Assembly (NCBI GenBank): GCA_949752745.1
Contig: OX457031.1
Coordinates: 434,001-498,000, forward strand
DNA length: 64,000 nucleotides
Reading direction: 5' to 3'
Origin: Protula sp. h YS-2021
Taxonomy: Eukaryota > Annelida > Polychaeta > Sabellida > Serpulidae
The notes under the pieces were generated by a model. The model did no database searches and was not told the DNA's origin. It was given only the letters and a program-made list of their open reading frames with translations. The stretch's first letter is position 1. Every line of letters begins with the position of its first letter. Below, piece by piece: positions 31,290 through 44,269 of this stretch. The position numbers and the translations under genes are program-made.

Positions 31290-33880
31290 TGAATACGCCT
31301 CACAAATTCCAGAGATATCCGCGACATAGTTCGTATTTCGCGAAATAATGCAGACATCTGGGGAGCAAGTTCAGCGCAAGGTAACCACGACGCAGTTCTC
31401 ATTCTAAGACTAATGGAGTTGCTTTGGGAGCAAGCTCAATGCAACTTCAATGCAGAGGCCTTGGCAGCAAGTCGGGGAGGACGGGTGGGGTGGGGTCCCG
31501 GAGAAAAGGCAAAAACCTCAGATTATGATGTCAGATCAAGCCCCCTTCCCTTCGCAGCGAGAAGAATGTATTGGGCTAGCGAGAGCTCAGTGTGAGCTGG
31601 TCACGATAGGCTACGGTCGAACGACAGAGAACATAAAAGCAGTGGTTTGTTTCCCCAAAGTGACTTGTGATAGAACAGGGCGATATACGGTACAGAGGAA
31701 CATGAACGTTCTTCATCTACAGCTATTGACAAGCAAACACTTATGTATTATATTTCTACATGACGCAAGATTCGATACACTGTTGAACTTTTTTTGTCAG
31801 TGAGAACAGAGTGAAGTGTATGCTCGGGTGCCACAGGGCTATGGGCATCACATCTCATAAAGCAAAGTTCCCTTGGACCTTATGCAGTGATGAAGTCTTG
31901 ACGAGTTTCTGCGCATTGCACCGGTGATATGTCAAAAAGATCTGTTCCCAAAAAAATAGTGCTTGAGTCCCGGACTACTGGTGAATTTGGGTAATTCGGA
32001 ATTCGCATCGTACTTTAAGATGAGCAGCTTTTTTGTACAGAGATTGGCGTACCCAGCCGAAGAGCGTTTCGACAATATGACCTTGTTCAATCGTAAGCGT
32101 GATACAATACGCCACAGCACATTCTTTTTAATGTCAGCGATGGGTCTCCTGGTAATTAGGAAAATGTTCGGCAAAGGCCAGTAGCTGGTGCATCGCGCCC
32201 TTACAACGGAACCACTATAAATACTGAAAGCACTACAGCAGTGGACAACCCGGATACCGAAGCAGGGGATATCGGAGCAAGAAGTGGTGCAAGGAACGGG
32301 CAAAAGTCCACATTAATTGCCTTGAGATGCTGACGTTGCTACGCGCATTCGTACCAAGGCAGAATGGTTCGACGACTGATCTACAGACGACGGCTCTAAG
32401 GTCCAGTTCAGACTATGAACCAAGATGGCGGGAGGCCGTCACTACTGCGTCATGCCATCAAGGTTTTGTTTTCCCACCAGAAACAGATCCAGTTTTTGCT
32501 GTCTGAAATACGTTGCTAACGCTCATTGGTTGATGCTACGTTAAAATAGAAAATTACGTTAAGGGACGCTAGTGATTGGATTTTTATTTCCTAACTGTGA
32601 ATGACAGTGGCATGTACTGAGCATCCACTGATTTTTTGCTTTTTTATTATAAGATTTCTTCAAAAATAACACGACACAACTCATTCAATCTACACACTAC
32701 AACTCAATATAACATTCATTTGTATTCACAGACACACAGCAGTTCTTTAGGTGTCGCAAATGCATTGTTTTACTTTTTTACTTGTTGTTTCCTTTAACTT
32801 GCAGTGTTGTTTAGTGAAGCTTACATAAACATATTTCTAATGTAAAGCTAAGTAGGAGTGAGTCGTGGTCATGAGCATATATTGATTGGTTGTACGTTTA
32901 CAAGAAGTTTTATTCATTTTAAAATGAGTATTATTAAATAATTCAGTATTTTTGCAATAAAGTTCTCTTCCGACAATTACCTTACGTTTCCTTTTCATTA
33001 TTTAAAATCATTTTAACACTCGCCACATTTCTGTTCATTTTCTTTTTGCTTTTCCCTCGACAAATCTCTCTCTCTCTCTCAAAAAAAAAACGCAAAACAT
33101 CCTCTTGAAATTGTCCCCTTATTTTGTCCTTTTTTATGATGTACACGGTGTTACAGCCTTGTCATAAAAAATTCACATGCAAATCGTCACCCAAGCAAAA
33201 GATATCTTCTTATTCATATCATTCTCTTTCATATTTCATTGGTTTATGCAGTCTTATTTGATTAGTATCATCTAGAGAAATATCCAATTTACACAAAATT
33301 GGGCAATCGGGGGAAAACTAACCATGGTTATGACTATATATATAATTGACATGATTATAGATATTACACTGTGAAATGACTTTTAATTTAAGGCATGGTA
33401 AACAACCTTAAAACCGTATCACATTTATCTTTTTAAGAATAGAATAACACATTTCAATGTAAAAAAACGTACAAAAATCTGACCGCTGCTTCAATACATT
33501 AACATTATTAAACTTAAAAGGCGCCCAATGAATAACCAGTCCTAAACCCCAACCACTCCTTGAATAAGTGCAATAACAGGCTAAATATATTACTAAATCT
33601 CAAGTCTACAAAAGCCCTACTGATTTTAGTCACATCTATCCTTGACCTGAATCACATATTTCTCCTCAGCAAACCTTGATAACATGTTTACCCTTAAGTG
33701 ACCTGTATTAAATGTGCACCTTTAATTGACTTCAGATCTGATCTCTAATTACATCGTGCACAGTTTAGCCCACACATGATCTGTACCGCAGGTGTTACAG
33801 ATCACATGTCTTTAAATATCCTAGGTCACATGTATGCCTTTAACCGATCTGAATCATTTGTTGTCCTTGAATGACCTGGA
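31290..33880. other. No gene recognised
   Basis: Mixed single-copy sequence. Short frames at 31413-31803 and 31932-32303 lack family motifs. A degenerate repeat around 'tgacctgaatcacat' runs from about 33640 to 33890. A (TC)n lies at 33067-33080. Confidence 0.45.
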
Positions 33881-33893
33881 TTTTACATACATT

Positions 33894-34045
33894 GTTTGGT
33901 GTTTAACGTCCCGTTCACCACCTATGATGGGTATATTGGGACGCACTTGCTAATGGAGAGGAACAGGGAGAAAAAGAAGAATAACGAAATAGTAAAAGAA
34001 GAGTTGATAAGAGAGGACGCTGTATGGCGTTGGCGTCAAGCATTG
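33894..34045 (+). repeat. Mollusc-type short element, 5' part
   Basis: 'tgtttggtgtttaacgtccc', 'gatgggtatattgggacgca' and an A/G-rich middle match 30536-30650. The 3' 'cgcctcttacg' end is missing. Confidence 0.65.
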
Positions 34046-34079
34046 CCAAATATGCATCAACTACAATAACAACCGGCAG

Positions 34080-34660
34080 TTCCACCCAATGCATAATACA
34101 TAGTTTGAAACTGATTCGACTTGTCGTTCTAATGTTATCGTGTCAGTAATTTCAAGTGGCTAAGGCACGTTTTGTAATGTGTTGCGATGTATATGCTAGA
34201 TATAATGTGAACTGTCGTACAAATCTAAGGCGTTTCGTTCTGCAGTTACACTGATGACGCATTTTATCGTTTTGACGTCATGTGGCGTCACAAATTCTTT
34301 TTTCAATAGACGTCAAAACAATAGCAATCGGCGGACCCACCAAAGGTATAATCCAAAAAAATTCAAGCTGATCCATCTTCGGCAATTATCCAGTTATCAA
34401 ACTCTAGTGTCCAAATGACATCAGATGACGTCATACGGTGGGCTATATACACCAATCCAACGTTTCCTTCTGCAGATACAGTACTGGCGCAATTGCATTA
34501 TGGCGTTTGATGATGTCACGCGTTGTCCAATTCATGTCAAGTACAATCCGAATCCGAAACCCAATTAAAAGTTTCAAGATGGCTTGTTCGACAACTATAC
34601 TGTTAACAAAATCAGGTGTGAAAAACAGACACACACACATACAGAGTGCAGAAAAACAAA
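34080..34660. repeat. Diverged CRE-bearing repeat ending in CA tract
   Basis: It contains 'tgacgtcat', 'gatgacgtcatacg' and 'gttctgcagttac' phrases at about 160-200 bp spacing. It ends in 'cagacacacacacatacag' (34626-34644). This is the plan of the hairpin-ended family and the 20.4 kb repeat, but without a terminal hairpin. Confidence 0.45.
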
Positions 34661-34699
34661 ATGTTTAACCTCTATGTGGGAAACACAATAGGCACGAGG

Positions 34700-36170
34700 A
34701 AAGATACATAAAATACTCAAATAAACAGAAAAATCCCCAAGAAATTTTTACTTTTCTTAAAACTATATATTATGGCTTTTAAACATACGACGTACTTTAG
34801 CAACCATTTATTAAATATAATTGAAAAAAAAACTGAACTTCATAAGCGATATTCCAAATGCCTGGTTAAACATTTTAAACACTGAGGGAACTATTTGAAA
34901 TTAAAAAGAGTTGAATAATATAAAACGTATTCAGTTTGAACAAGTAGTCACTCTCAGGACAGCTCTGTCGTTTTAAAAATCACTATGAAAATAAAGTATG
35001 GAAGCTTATTGTTGTAATGATTATAATCGTGTTAATATTCATATTAGACAGCATTCGACATAGGACAACTTACTTTAACAAAATATATAAAGGACCGAAT
35101 CAAACAAGAATTACAAGTTTCAAATTCTGATAACGTGAAAACCAATGCACAGAAGTTTTAAGATGTTATAAAACAGTCTAACTAAAAGGCGGAAGAAAAG
35201 AATCTTGAAAGGCGAAGACAATGGCATGTTTTGTTATTTTTAAGCTTTCCATCCGCTTCCATATCAACTCGACAATGGTATATTTAATATTATGAGATTT
35301 GGCTATAATATTACATTACGGATCTAAGAACTTGTTTGGTGTTTGTCCGTCTCCTGCAGCGACAAAAAAATACTCTATATGCCAACATTTGTGATACCCT
35401 GGATTTGTTTAGCTTTTCACAATAATTGTGCTTCTGGCGAAACGCGGATTCTGTCTGATCTTTGGCCAGCACTGTAATCGAGATTTATCCTTTAGATGTT
35501 CAAAGTAATATTTCAAGTGGTTGGGTTCCTGTTTGGTAGACGTTGACACCAACACAAACTTTATCATATCAATTGTTCTATATCACCAATACTTTTCCGA
35601 AATTGATTTAAGCTTTAACATCGTTAATCTGTTACTCTAGAACGAAAAATAGTATTCTTTCTCATCCCAATTTCAAAACATGACTCGATCAGCCTGGGAT
35701 TTTTTTTCTAATTTTTTTCGTGAAATTTAGACCAAGCCGGGGCTCAAGTCTTTTACCTTTGAAATTTTCGGTGACGCGGCATCGGCAAAAAGTTTTGTAC
35801 CATTTGATTTCGCAAAAATAATGGAATAACTGAACATTGATATGATCCACCATTGATATTATGAATTCTAAAGTTGCTACTTTGAAGCATTTGAACTGAT
35901 TCGTGTATGAAAATACGAACCCCGAATGCGAACCATTTTAAATTTCTCAAATAAGATTTTCAGCTCTCTTTTCTACCTTCGAGTCATTTTTTTCACTTGC
36001 AGAATTTACATACTTGGTCTTAAAATCCACGTCTTTTGTTTTACCCAAAATTTTTAGAGTCGACCGGGTCACTTCATTTTCGATTTTAGTGACCAGGCCG
36101 GGTTATGAGAAAAAGGGAGTATCTTTCTTCGTCTTATGAAACAAAATCTATTTGAAACTGATTGCAATGG
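34700..36170. other. No gene recognised
   Basis: AT-rich single-copy sequence downstream of the receptor gene. Nothing supports coding or RNA genes. Confidence 0.5.
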
Positions 36171-36178
36171 CGTTTTTC

Positions 36179-36184
36179 TTTATT
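36179..36184 (-). terminator. Candidate poly(A) signal AATAAA, distal
   Basis: TTTATT on the plus strand, 138 bp past the receptor stop codon. Confidence 0.45.
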
Positions 36185-36256
36185 AAAACATTAGTGAGAG
36201 AGAAAACTGTATTCTTCACAGATTTAGTTAATCATGAGTACATTTAATGAGTTCTA

Positions 36257-36262
36257 TTTATT
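36257..36262 (-). terminator. Candidate poly(A) signal AATAAA, proximal
   Basis: TTTATT on the plus strand, 60 bp past the receptor stop codon. It is the first canonical signal after the stop. Confidence 0.5.
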
Positions 36263-36321
36263 CTGTTAATTCATATTAGTCTTCTCGCAATAGCTTTAAA
36301 ATTTATAGTTTATACTATACG

Positions 36322-37944
36322 TCATATTATAAAGTTTGTTTTTTCCCTTTTTACTATTCCAACAATTCCTTGCCCTTTAATTAATTTGACGCGTAGTCTA
36401 TATCCATGCGTTCCACCACACCGCACCGCCCTGTCTGATTTCTGCATGCACTTGTGTATATTTATGACACTCGTTATGTTATCAGTATCCCGGATATTGT
36501 GCGATATACAGCAATCTGCGTCACTTTCTCTGGTGCTTTGCTTTCTCTGTAACTGTGTGTCTGATAATATGCAAGTTGATTGTTTAGAGTTCTCAACAGA
36601 TGACCTATCAATAGCATGCGTTGCTGGTAGAATAGGTGGCTTGTCGGGTATAAACCTCGCCTGCATACTTGAGGTTCTATCAGAAGCATGTCTAGAACGA
36701 ATACTCGAGGGTGCATCAAATGCGTGTTTTGAGCGTACACTAGACCGATTGTCTTGTGTCTGTTCAAGAGTAATACACTGGAACCTCGTGTTCCGTCTGT
36801 CACGCACTTTATGTGGACAAAATAGTTCCATCAGACCTGCTTTTATTTTGATATTAAAACAGCCATATAAAAGGGGATTGATTGCGCTATTTAACAAAGC
36901 AACTGTTTCAACAAAAACGTAAACCCGCTCAGGTATTTTATACGTATATTCACTCCATATATGGATGAGATGAACCACGAAATAAGGTGTCCAACACACT
37001 ATAAATACGCATATTATACTTAAAGTCATCTTAATGGTTCTAACTTTTGCTTTTGGAATAGATTTACTGCTTCTTTCTCTTCTTAGCGAGTTCCCATCTT
37101 TGTCTGTGATGACGTCAGAGTCATGGCTCCACACAACGCAGACGACATTGATGTAACAGTAACTTATCACTATAGTAGGTATTATTAGTATATAAGAAGC
37201 CAAGAATGTAAAGTAAAGCTTTCGCTGCCACCAGGCACTATAGCCGCGACTCTTACAACCGTAGATAAATTCTCCATCAGGGAATATTCCAACCTTAACT
37301 TGTTTAAATATTATGAGTTGAGGTGTAGCTAGTAGAAAAGCCATAATCCAGGAAATAACTATCAATCTCCGCGCATGCGCCTGAACACTTCCTTTCAATC
37401 TCATTGGTTGGCACAAGGCGAGATATCTGTCATAGCTCATTGCGGTGAGGATAAAAGTCGTACTTGCTAACGTTACAATCTGGATATACAGGAGGATTTT
37501 GCACAGCGCTTCCCCAAGCAACCACCTATTTTCAAATGCCACAAATAAAATCTCTGTCGTCATGGTGAATATCAATACTGTTAAATCGCCTATGGCTAAA
37601 TTAACAATGAAAATATTGACACGGCTTGTGAGTTTTCTGTATCTACTGCAAGTTAGCACACTTATGATGATGACATTGCCACAAAGAGTTAAAAACATTA
37701 TCACTGCAAGAGTAACAATGCGTTGCGTTACTTCCGGTGTCCATTTCTCAAGGTGATGAATGATGGGTAATCCATCAGTATTTGTAAGATTGTCTCTTGT
37801 ACATACTGAGCCGCTGATGTTATTCGCCAATGCATATCCATTGTCTGATTGTATATAACAAGCAAGTGGAAATGTTTTAGTATTAGACAGAGAAGCCTTT
37901 GATAGCAAGCTGTCGCTGAGCGACGTTGTTATAAGTTCAGCCAT
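36322..37944 (-). CDS. Class A GPCR, neuropeptide type (vasopressin/CCAP/NPS-like)
   Basis: A plasma-membrane peptide receptor of 540 residues in one exon, with all seven helices. TM1 is about 74-98 (GN at 89-90). TM2 carries LAIGD at 116-120. Cys148 and Cys230 can form the conserved disulfide. DRY is at 172-174. TM4 ends TPQLIIF, TM5 is 243-270, TM6 has CWTP at 317-320, and TM7 has NPLLY at 356-360. The third loop ends AKVRTIKMTLSIICVF. 'TIKMT' before TM6 is typical of vasopressin/oxytocin, CCAP and neuropeptide S receptors, hence the call; a related arthropod-type receptor such as AKH/corazonin cannot be excluded. The N-terminus has sequons NIS 42 and NLT 52 and no signal peptide. The long tail (370-540) holds an imperfect 13-residue Ser/Arg repeat. 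The ATG at 37944 is preceded by a good acceptor (minus-strand ttgttgcag, ending at 37978), so an upstream non-coding exon is likely. Confidence 0.85.
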   Translation of the reverse strand: MAELITTSLSDSLLSKASLSNTKTFPLACYIQSDNGYALANNISGSVCTRDNLTNTDGLPIIHHLEKWTPEVTQRIVTLAVIMFLTLCGNVIIISVLTCSRYRKLTSRVNIFIVNLAIGDLTVLIFTMTTEILFVAFENRWLLGEALCKILLYIQIVTLASTTFILTAMSYDRYLALCQPMRLKGSVQAHARRLIVISWIMAFLLATPQLIIFKQVKVGIFPDGEFIYGCKSRGYSAWWQRKLYFTFLASYILIIPTIVISYCYINVVCVVWSHDSDVITDKDGNSLRRERSSKSIPKAKVRTIKMTLSIICVFIVCWTPYFVVHLIHIWSEYTYKIPERVYVFVETVALLNSAINPLLYGCFNIKIKAGLMELFCPHKVRDRRNTRFQCITLEQTQDNRSSVRSKHAFDAPSSIRSRHASDRTSSMQARFIPDKPPILPATHAIDRSSVENSKQSTCILSDTQLQRKQSTRESDADCCISHNIRDTDNITSVINIHKCMQKSDRAVRCGGTHGYRLRVKLIKGQGIVGIVKREKTNFII

Positions 37945-37979
37945 GGCATGTCATCAAATTCTCAGCAAATTCTATACCT

Positions 37980-39880
37980 GCAACAAAGTAACAGACTTTC
38001 AGATATATACACCTTAAAGTTACTTTACACACCTTAAGCACTCTCATAAATGTTAGCATTCAAGGTTTCTGCGACAGAGTTTTTAGCAATCACTATAACT
38101 GATCAGCGTATCCTCAAATACATGTCTAAGCAACAAATCAACTGAAAATATTTGGTAAAATTCAAACAGCTTTGTTTATTAAACCCAACTAATTTGCTGA
38201 ATGAATTTTGCGTAAATACCGTGTATCCAAAATACTATATTCTTGATTATTCGACCAAAGGCAAAGTGCAGACCTGATATATTAAATAATAACAGTTTAA
38301 CCAAATTAGCACCAGTCATTCAAGCATTTAGTTAAAAATCAAAAGTCCTTGCTCCTTTATCCAAATGCTTCATACTTGTCATATGCTAATGGTCCATTAC
38401 GGTGCACAGCTTTGCCGAAATCTATAAATTGACAATATGCGATGTTGTAGCCAAATGTAGAATAAGGTCACCATGGCATTTGAGGAATTGGAAATAACTA
38501 AGAACATTAGTTTTAAATTTCAAAAGTGTACAACATCAAAGCCCAATATTTTAAATCATTACATGAATAAGGGGACGTGAGTAGAAAGCACTTTTTGTCC
38601 TCAATGTAATTCATCTCTCTGCTGTCAAAGTGTCTATTAACCACTTTTGGCATAGCTTAACCTTTTAGTTAACTCCTATTTATTCATTGAAGTCTGACTG
38701 TGATTCATCATTATTGACATTAGATTGAAGTAAATCTCACGCATAACAAGTTACGCAACGCTGACTGATATAATAAGAATTAACGATTGCGTAAACAAAG
38801 AAATCAACCTAGACACTCACAGACATGTTAAATTGTAAACCATTCGAAACTACTGAGTGAGATATGTTTTTTTTTTTTTTGGTATACGCTGTAACCTTTC
38901 AGCTACTACTCACTTTACCAGCATACTGTCAAAGTTATTATCAAGTCACGACCAATAAAATTACAAAACCTACTATCTTATTTGACATTACTTTTAACAT
39001 TACCATTAATATTACGGTTGAACGCTACATAACACTTGTACTTTGAAGATTCCTCTTCAATAAAAAAACATGTATTCAATCAAACTAAATATGCCAGGAC
39101 TACTAACCAGACACATTCGACAAAATGTTCGTTATATTATAACTTGTTTTCCCAAGCAGGGAGTAAGACATCCATGCCAACAGTTTATTAAGCTGTTTAC
39201 GTGTGTAAATGATGCATTGCTTTTGCCCATTCTTTTTTCTGGCGCCTGAGTAATTACTGCTGCTGAACTCTAAACAGTGTGATCAAAGTTCAATTTTGAC
39301 AAATGAGTTCTTCGTGACGACCAGTTGAAGAAACAACTGAAACTGGTTTTCTGCACACTGAAGAATGAAATTGCAGAGAAAGGGGAAAAATGTAATGTAT
39401 CCTCCGGTGTTATTTCTAAACATAACAATTTCATAACCATTTTTAAAAGAACAGGATCCAGATTCACGTGTGACAGTTAAAATTCTTCTACAAATTCTAA
39501 ATGATGCCGAGTCGTCCCTTAAGTCTTTCAGATTCTTACATTAAAGCCCCATTTAATTGTCTAACTTCTCCTGAGTCATTCCTTATTTTTTTCAAGTTCT
39601 TAACTTTAATTAAAACTAATTTTTAATTTAAGTACAAATTTATCACGATTAAATTTTCAAATTAAATTTCCCTCTGACAAGTAATCAAACTAAACAAAGA
39701 TTTAAGAGATGTCAAGTCAACACATAGAATTTAAACCAAAACTTTTAAGTGAACATGGAACCCTAAATCAGTAAAAAAACAGCGGTCTCGCAACAAAATA
39801 GTGACATATTATGTAATATCACAAAAATACGCACCGAAGTTGTTGTTTCGAATTGCGTATAAAGAAGTCTTTAAGTGTGT
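37980..39880. other. No gene recognised; probable 5' intron of the GPCR gene
   Basis: AT-rich sequence without repeats or conserved frames. A poly(T) tract lies at 38868-38880. Confidence 0.4.
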
Positions 39881-39881
39881 T

Positions 39882-39955
39882 TGTTTGATGTATAACGTCC
39901 AGTTCAGAACAATGATGGCTATATTAGGGCGCACTTGCAAAACGGCAGTCTTTAA
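39882..39955 (+). repeat. Mollusc-type short element, 5' fragment
   Basis: 'gtttgtttgatgtataacgt', 'gatggctatattagggcgca' and 'cttgcaaa' follow the same order as in 33894-33955, with more drift. Confidence 0.55.
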
Positions 39956-39959
39956 GTAA

Positions 39960-41425
39960 AACCACAAACGCACAAGACGCCTCTGAGAAAGTACGGCTTG
40001 GCTTGTTCATAAAACTATCATACATAGCACGTTCATAAAAAGTCTATGTCTATGAGCTGTTTATAGTGAATCTTCCCACCTTGCTGCTAAGCAAAAAAAA
40101 TGTTAGCAAAAAGAGACGACACGATTCTTCTCTACTGAACCCACGCACTATTTAATCACTGCTGCTAATTTACCGACATGGCCTGATTTATCTCTCAGAT
40201 CTGGCAAAGTGTAAAGTTTCATAGAAAAGATTATTTTTAGACAGTCATTTACAGCTTAAATGACAAAATGACACTGACAAAACGCTCTTATTTCTTTTTT
40301 TTTTTTATAAAATCTCTGTTTACTTGATCAGTCTGTCAAGGTTGCTTATGACCTTTATGCTCTATTCATTGTAACTCACAAATTCATATCTCATCCAAGT
40401 CATGTTTTTTTTTTTCGACTTCGTTTTTTTTAATCAATTAATGACCTATACAACCAAATAGCTCACATAGTCAGTTAGATATTATCCAGATGTTAAAAAC
40501 ATAATACAATATGTTTTAACATCATATTAAGGACATGTGATACTGTTAGTGTTGTACTGAGCGTATCGAGCGTTCTTTACGAAACACTGTCTCGCTTTGA
40601 AAAAGGTCAATATTACATAGAGTTCACATCACTTCCTCTTGAGTAACGATTTTGATATGAATTTAAACCAAAACTAAATTGGCCAGCGTAAACAAAAACA
40701 TCAGTGCGCAGGGATACCTTGTAAACTTTAAATTGATTTAATACTTAATTCTTGCTTTTGTAAAAAAAATATATCACCGAGACCAAATTCATGTTTTTGC
40801 AATACACATTTCACATTTTTCATTTACAGAAATGAAAGAATATTTTTTGCTTCAAATAAAATCACAATTCACTATGATATATTCAACGAAAAAACATTAT
40901 TCACAAGATATACGGGAAGCCTGTAACATTTTTATTTATTATGAGACATATCCTCACTCCTCTCCATAGAAAAAAACCTAACCCTCCTGAAAGGCCGAGA
41001 AACATAGTTAAATAGCCTACTTTTATACGGCCTGCACAATTCCTTTAATACAATTGTAAACTGTACAACTGCATTCAAGTGAATAGATGGATACATAGTA
41101 CTTTTAGCGCAATTTTAGGAACGTTATTCTCTTTACTATTTGCGTTCACACCTAACTCAGTCATTTGAGAATTATACTTCCTAGCATAGACTTACGCAAT
41201 GTAAAGGGAACAACACAGGAAGAATTCATTCAATGAGTTGTGCAAGAGAAAAGATGACTGTATGGGTCATATAGCACTGCACGATAGTTTCAAGAAATGC
41301 GGGCATGATCGACATCTCCTGGAAAACACCGTAATGCGAATCGTAGTAACTAACAACACAAGTTTATTCATGATTCGCAGTTAACAGAAGAGCCTACAAA
41401 GGAGGGTGGGGGAGGGGGGCTCAAG
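39960..41425. other. No feature recognised
   Basis: AT-rich single-copy sequence with poly(T) tracts near 40295 and 40405. Confidence 0.5.
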
Positions 41426-41439
41426 GAAAGAAAAATATA

Positions 41440-41892
41440 TTAGGCAACATCTTTGCGTAATGGTGTCGTACGCTTATCCACGGAATAACTACAGCACGTT
41501 TAAAGTCTATCTCAATTTCCCTTTTCGCGATATTTTGTTTGGAGCAGAAAATTTTATGTTGTGACGTCATATGGGGTCTTTCCTTGCGTAGTCTGCAGCA
41601 AAATTCAATATCTTTCGAACCCAACAAACAAGAGTTGAACCTCAAACCCAGCTTTTTTTCGATGTTCACATGTTGAGCAATTTTCCACACGGGATTTTTA
41701 CATAATTACTTCATAGGTGATTAATAAAGCAACACAAGTCCGACCTATTAAAGGAATAAATATACCAAGTTTGAATTATACTCGACTTCTCGTTCGATAT
41801 ATCCTGCGCATAATATTGTGTACACATCAGACTGACATCCACACACCCACATGCATACAACGTATAACACTTGGTTGGGCAGACATAATTGT
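41440..41892 (+). repeat. Hairpin-ended element family, old diverged copy 3
   Basis: It has the same order as copies 1 and 2: 'gacgtcatatg', 'acgggatttttac', 'aaggaataaatataccaagt', 'cgttcgatatatcctgcgca', 'cagactgacatccacacacc'. It ends 'cacttggttgggcagacata', aligned to the terminal hairpin. The stem is degraded and it lacks a long CA run. Confidence 0.6.
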
Positions 41893-42554
41893 GCAGATCA
41901 ACCTCCTGCCTTATAATAAGTCCATAATAGTCAGCTGTATCTAATTTGAAATGCAACACACGTGTGTACATAAGGTTGTATAATGGTGATATAATGGATT
42001 ATTAGAAATAATAGCAAACGCTATTAATTCAGTTGCTTCAACAGAAACACACTTTGCAATACATCTTACAATGGTGTTGAAAGAAACGTGGTGATTAAAT
42101 TGCTAACACTAGTTACTGAAGTAAAAGCCATGGGAAGGGGATGCAATTTGTTTGGGAATATTTCTTGTTTGTTTTGCAGACAATTCCATCTATTATCAAA
42201 TCCTGGAAATCACTCAGACCGAGTCATTCACAAAAACGTGTATGCTATTATATAGGAGTATTATCTCTTAGTACTGTGGAAAATCTCGTATGAGCTGAAG
42301 TCACAGTATTAACAACCATTCCCTGTCTCTTCTATTAACGCCAGCAGCCACTTCCCAATTCAGAGCAAGCTTCCAAACAAAGCAACATCTATGATAACAA
42401 GGTATTACGTCAGACGAACGCTTCGTGACTGAATAGCTACTTTTGTCATCTTTCAGGTAAAGCTACTTTTTGAACGAGAGCAATAGCGATTGACATTTCA
42501 GCGTTATTATAAGTGACTGCGATAAGTAATTTCAATTCATAATTTTTTAATATT

Positions 42555-42640
42555 ACAAAAAGGTTAATATTTTGTGTAAGAAATGGATAATATTAGGAAA
42601 AATAATAGGCCAAAAAAACAATCAGTAGTCAAAAAAACCA
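42555..42640 (+). repeat. Direct duplicate of 43152-43225
   Basis: About 70 bp ('gttaatattttgtgtaagaa' through 'ataataggccaaaaaaacaa') occurs here and, with a few changes, inside the MITE-like element at 42862-43332. Confidence 0.75.
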
Positions 42641-42861
42641 TTGTTCTCTTAAATACAATATTGCAGGACAACCCTGTGATTTGTGCCAATAGAATATTTA
42701 CACTTGATAAGGCAAGGATGGGATTTTCCATTTACTTTTATGCATTCAATGTTAAGCATTCACTGTACAGGGGCAATATACTAACCATATAGCAAATTGG
42801 TTAGCCTAATTTAAAGCTCTTATGTTTGTTTCATGAAAGAATTCTATAACATGGGATACAG

Positions 42862-43332
42862 GCCTTCCAGCGCTCTTCGGGGGGAAAATAGGTCATTTTA
42901 ACAGGTCCTTAGTTAAAAAATAGGTTTTTACAGGTTTTTTGGCGTACAAAATAAATAGGTTGTTGGGGCATTTTATGAGGTTTAACATTCTAAAATAATA
43001 GATTTAATAGGTTTATGGGTTTCTAAACGTATTTTAATAATTTTTTGCGATTTTAAATTATAATTTATATGCAATAAATATATTAATTTAAAAAATACAG
43101 ATATTCTGTGGAAATAATCTAAAAATGTGAGTCTTTTTATTTCTTGGGGAGGGGTTAATATTTTGTGTAAGAAATGGATAATACTAGGAAAAATAATAGG
43201 CCAAAAAACAATCAGCAGTCACAAAATAGCTTTTAACAGGTTTAATAGGTCATTTTCGCACAAAATTGGTATATTTCGAAAAAAAATAGCTTCGACCGGT
43301 TTCAATAGGTTTAATAGGTTCCGCTGGAAGGC
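42862..43332. mobile_element. MITE-like element with 11 bp inverted ends and 'aataggttt' repeats
   Basis: The ends GCCTTCCAGCG (42862-42872) and CGCTGGAAGGC (43322-43332) are perfect inverted repeats. The interior is a degenerate run of 'aataggttttaacaggt' phrases, read in one direction throughout, plus a copy of the 42555 sequence. No transposase frame and no adjacent target duplication. Confidence 0.55.
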
Positions 43333-44269
43333 TTTGGGATATAACCTCGTTGCATGATGAGGTATCTGCATTTACATTATTTAGTCGGCGGGCAGGTATT
43401 AAAGGTTTAATTTAATTTATTTTCATTAGTGTTTAAAGAAAGAATACAGCGTCCCTCAAACAATTTATCACAATCAAGTACTTGAGCATGAATCAACTTG
43501 TTCCTATAATCTATATTTCACCATTATAGAATAAATCATGTCAGCTTTCATTGCTTTATCACCTTTGCGTAACAAACTGTGATATATCACTTTTAACTAT
43601 TTTATTAATTAGCTGTTACCATCAGTACAATTGGCAATTCAACCATTTTATACATCAAGATACTGCAAATGTTGAACAGCACTATTTCCTTCAAAATTTC
43701 CAGTCAACGAAATCATTACATCTTCAGTCATTGTGCTTCCATATCCAAAGCTATTTTTTTCATACAGCTGCATTTTCACCTTACCTAATTATAACGGTCC
43801 AATCTTGCTGATATTTTTGTGTTTCGCACTGAAGCAGCATATATTTAAACTATCCTACTATTATACTTCTGTAAATTCCCCAATAACTTATATTTTCACT
43901 TAAAAATCCCATAGTCTTCATCCCATTCGCTAAATAATCACACAATCAAACTGAAACCTAACTTAGTCCTACCGCAATTAGTATTCAATAGTAATTTGCA
44001 AGTTCTGATCTAGTTTGGCATGTTAAGTAAAATATCTCAGCCTTGATGCTTCAGTGAAACCTGCAGAAAAGCTGTCTGCTAAAAGCATTATAGAAGAATG
44101 CCTGAATGCCTGATATATCGTCTAAGTGCAAGGTTCACAGGAAATCGTCTCATAGCCTTGCAGAAAAGTGTCTGAACTGTTAGTTTCAAAAATAGCACCG
44201 TAAAGAAAAAAGATCGTCTTACACGGATACCTCCAGAAAATCTCCTACACTGTAGTTTAAAAGAAAATA

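Noticed and set aside
31932..32303. 123-residue minus-strand frame
   Set aside because: No recognisable motif, no splice context, and composition like its surroundings.
36386..36922. 178-residue plus-strand frame opposite the GPCR tail
   Set aside because: Antisense shadow of a recognisable receptor.
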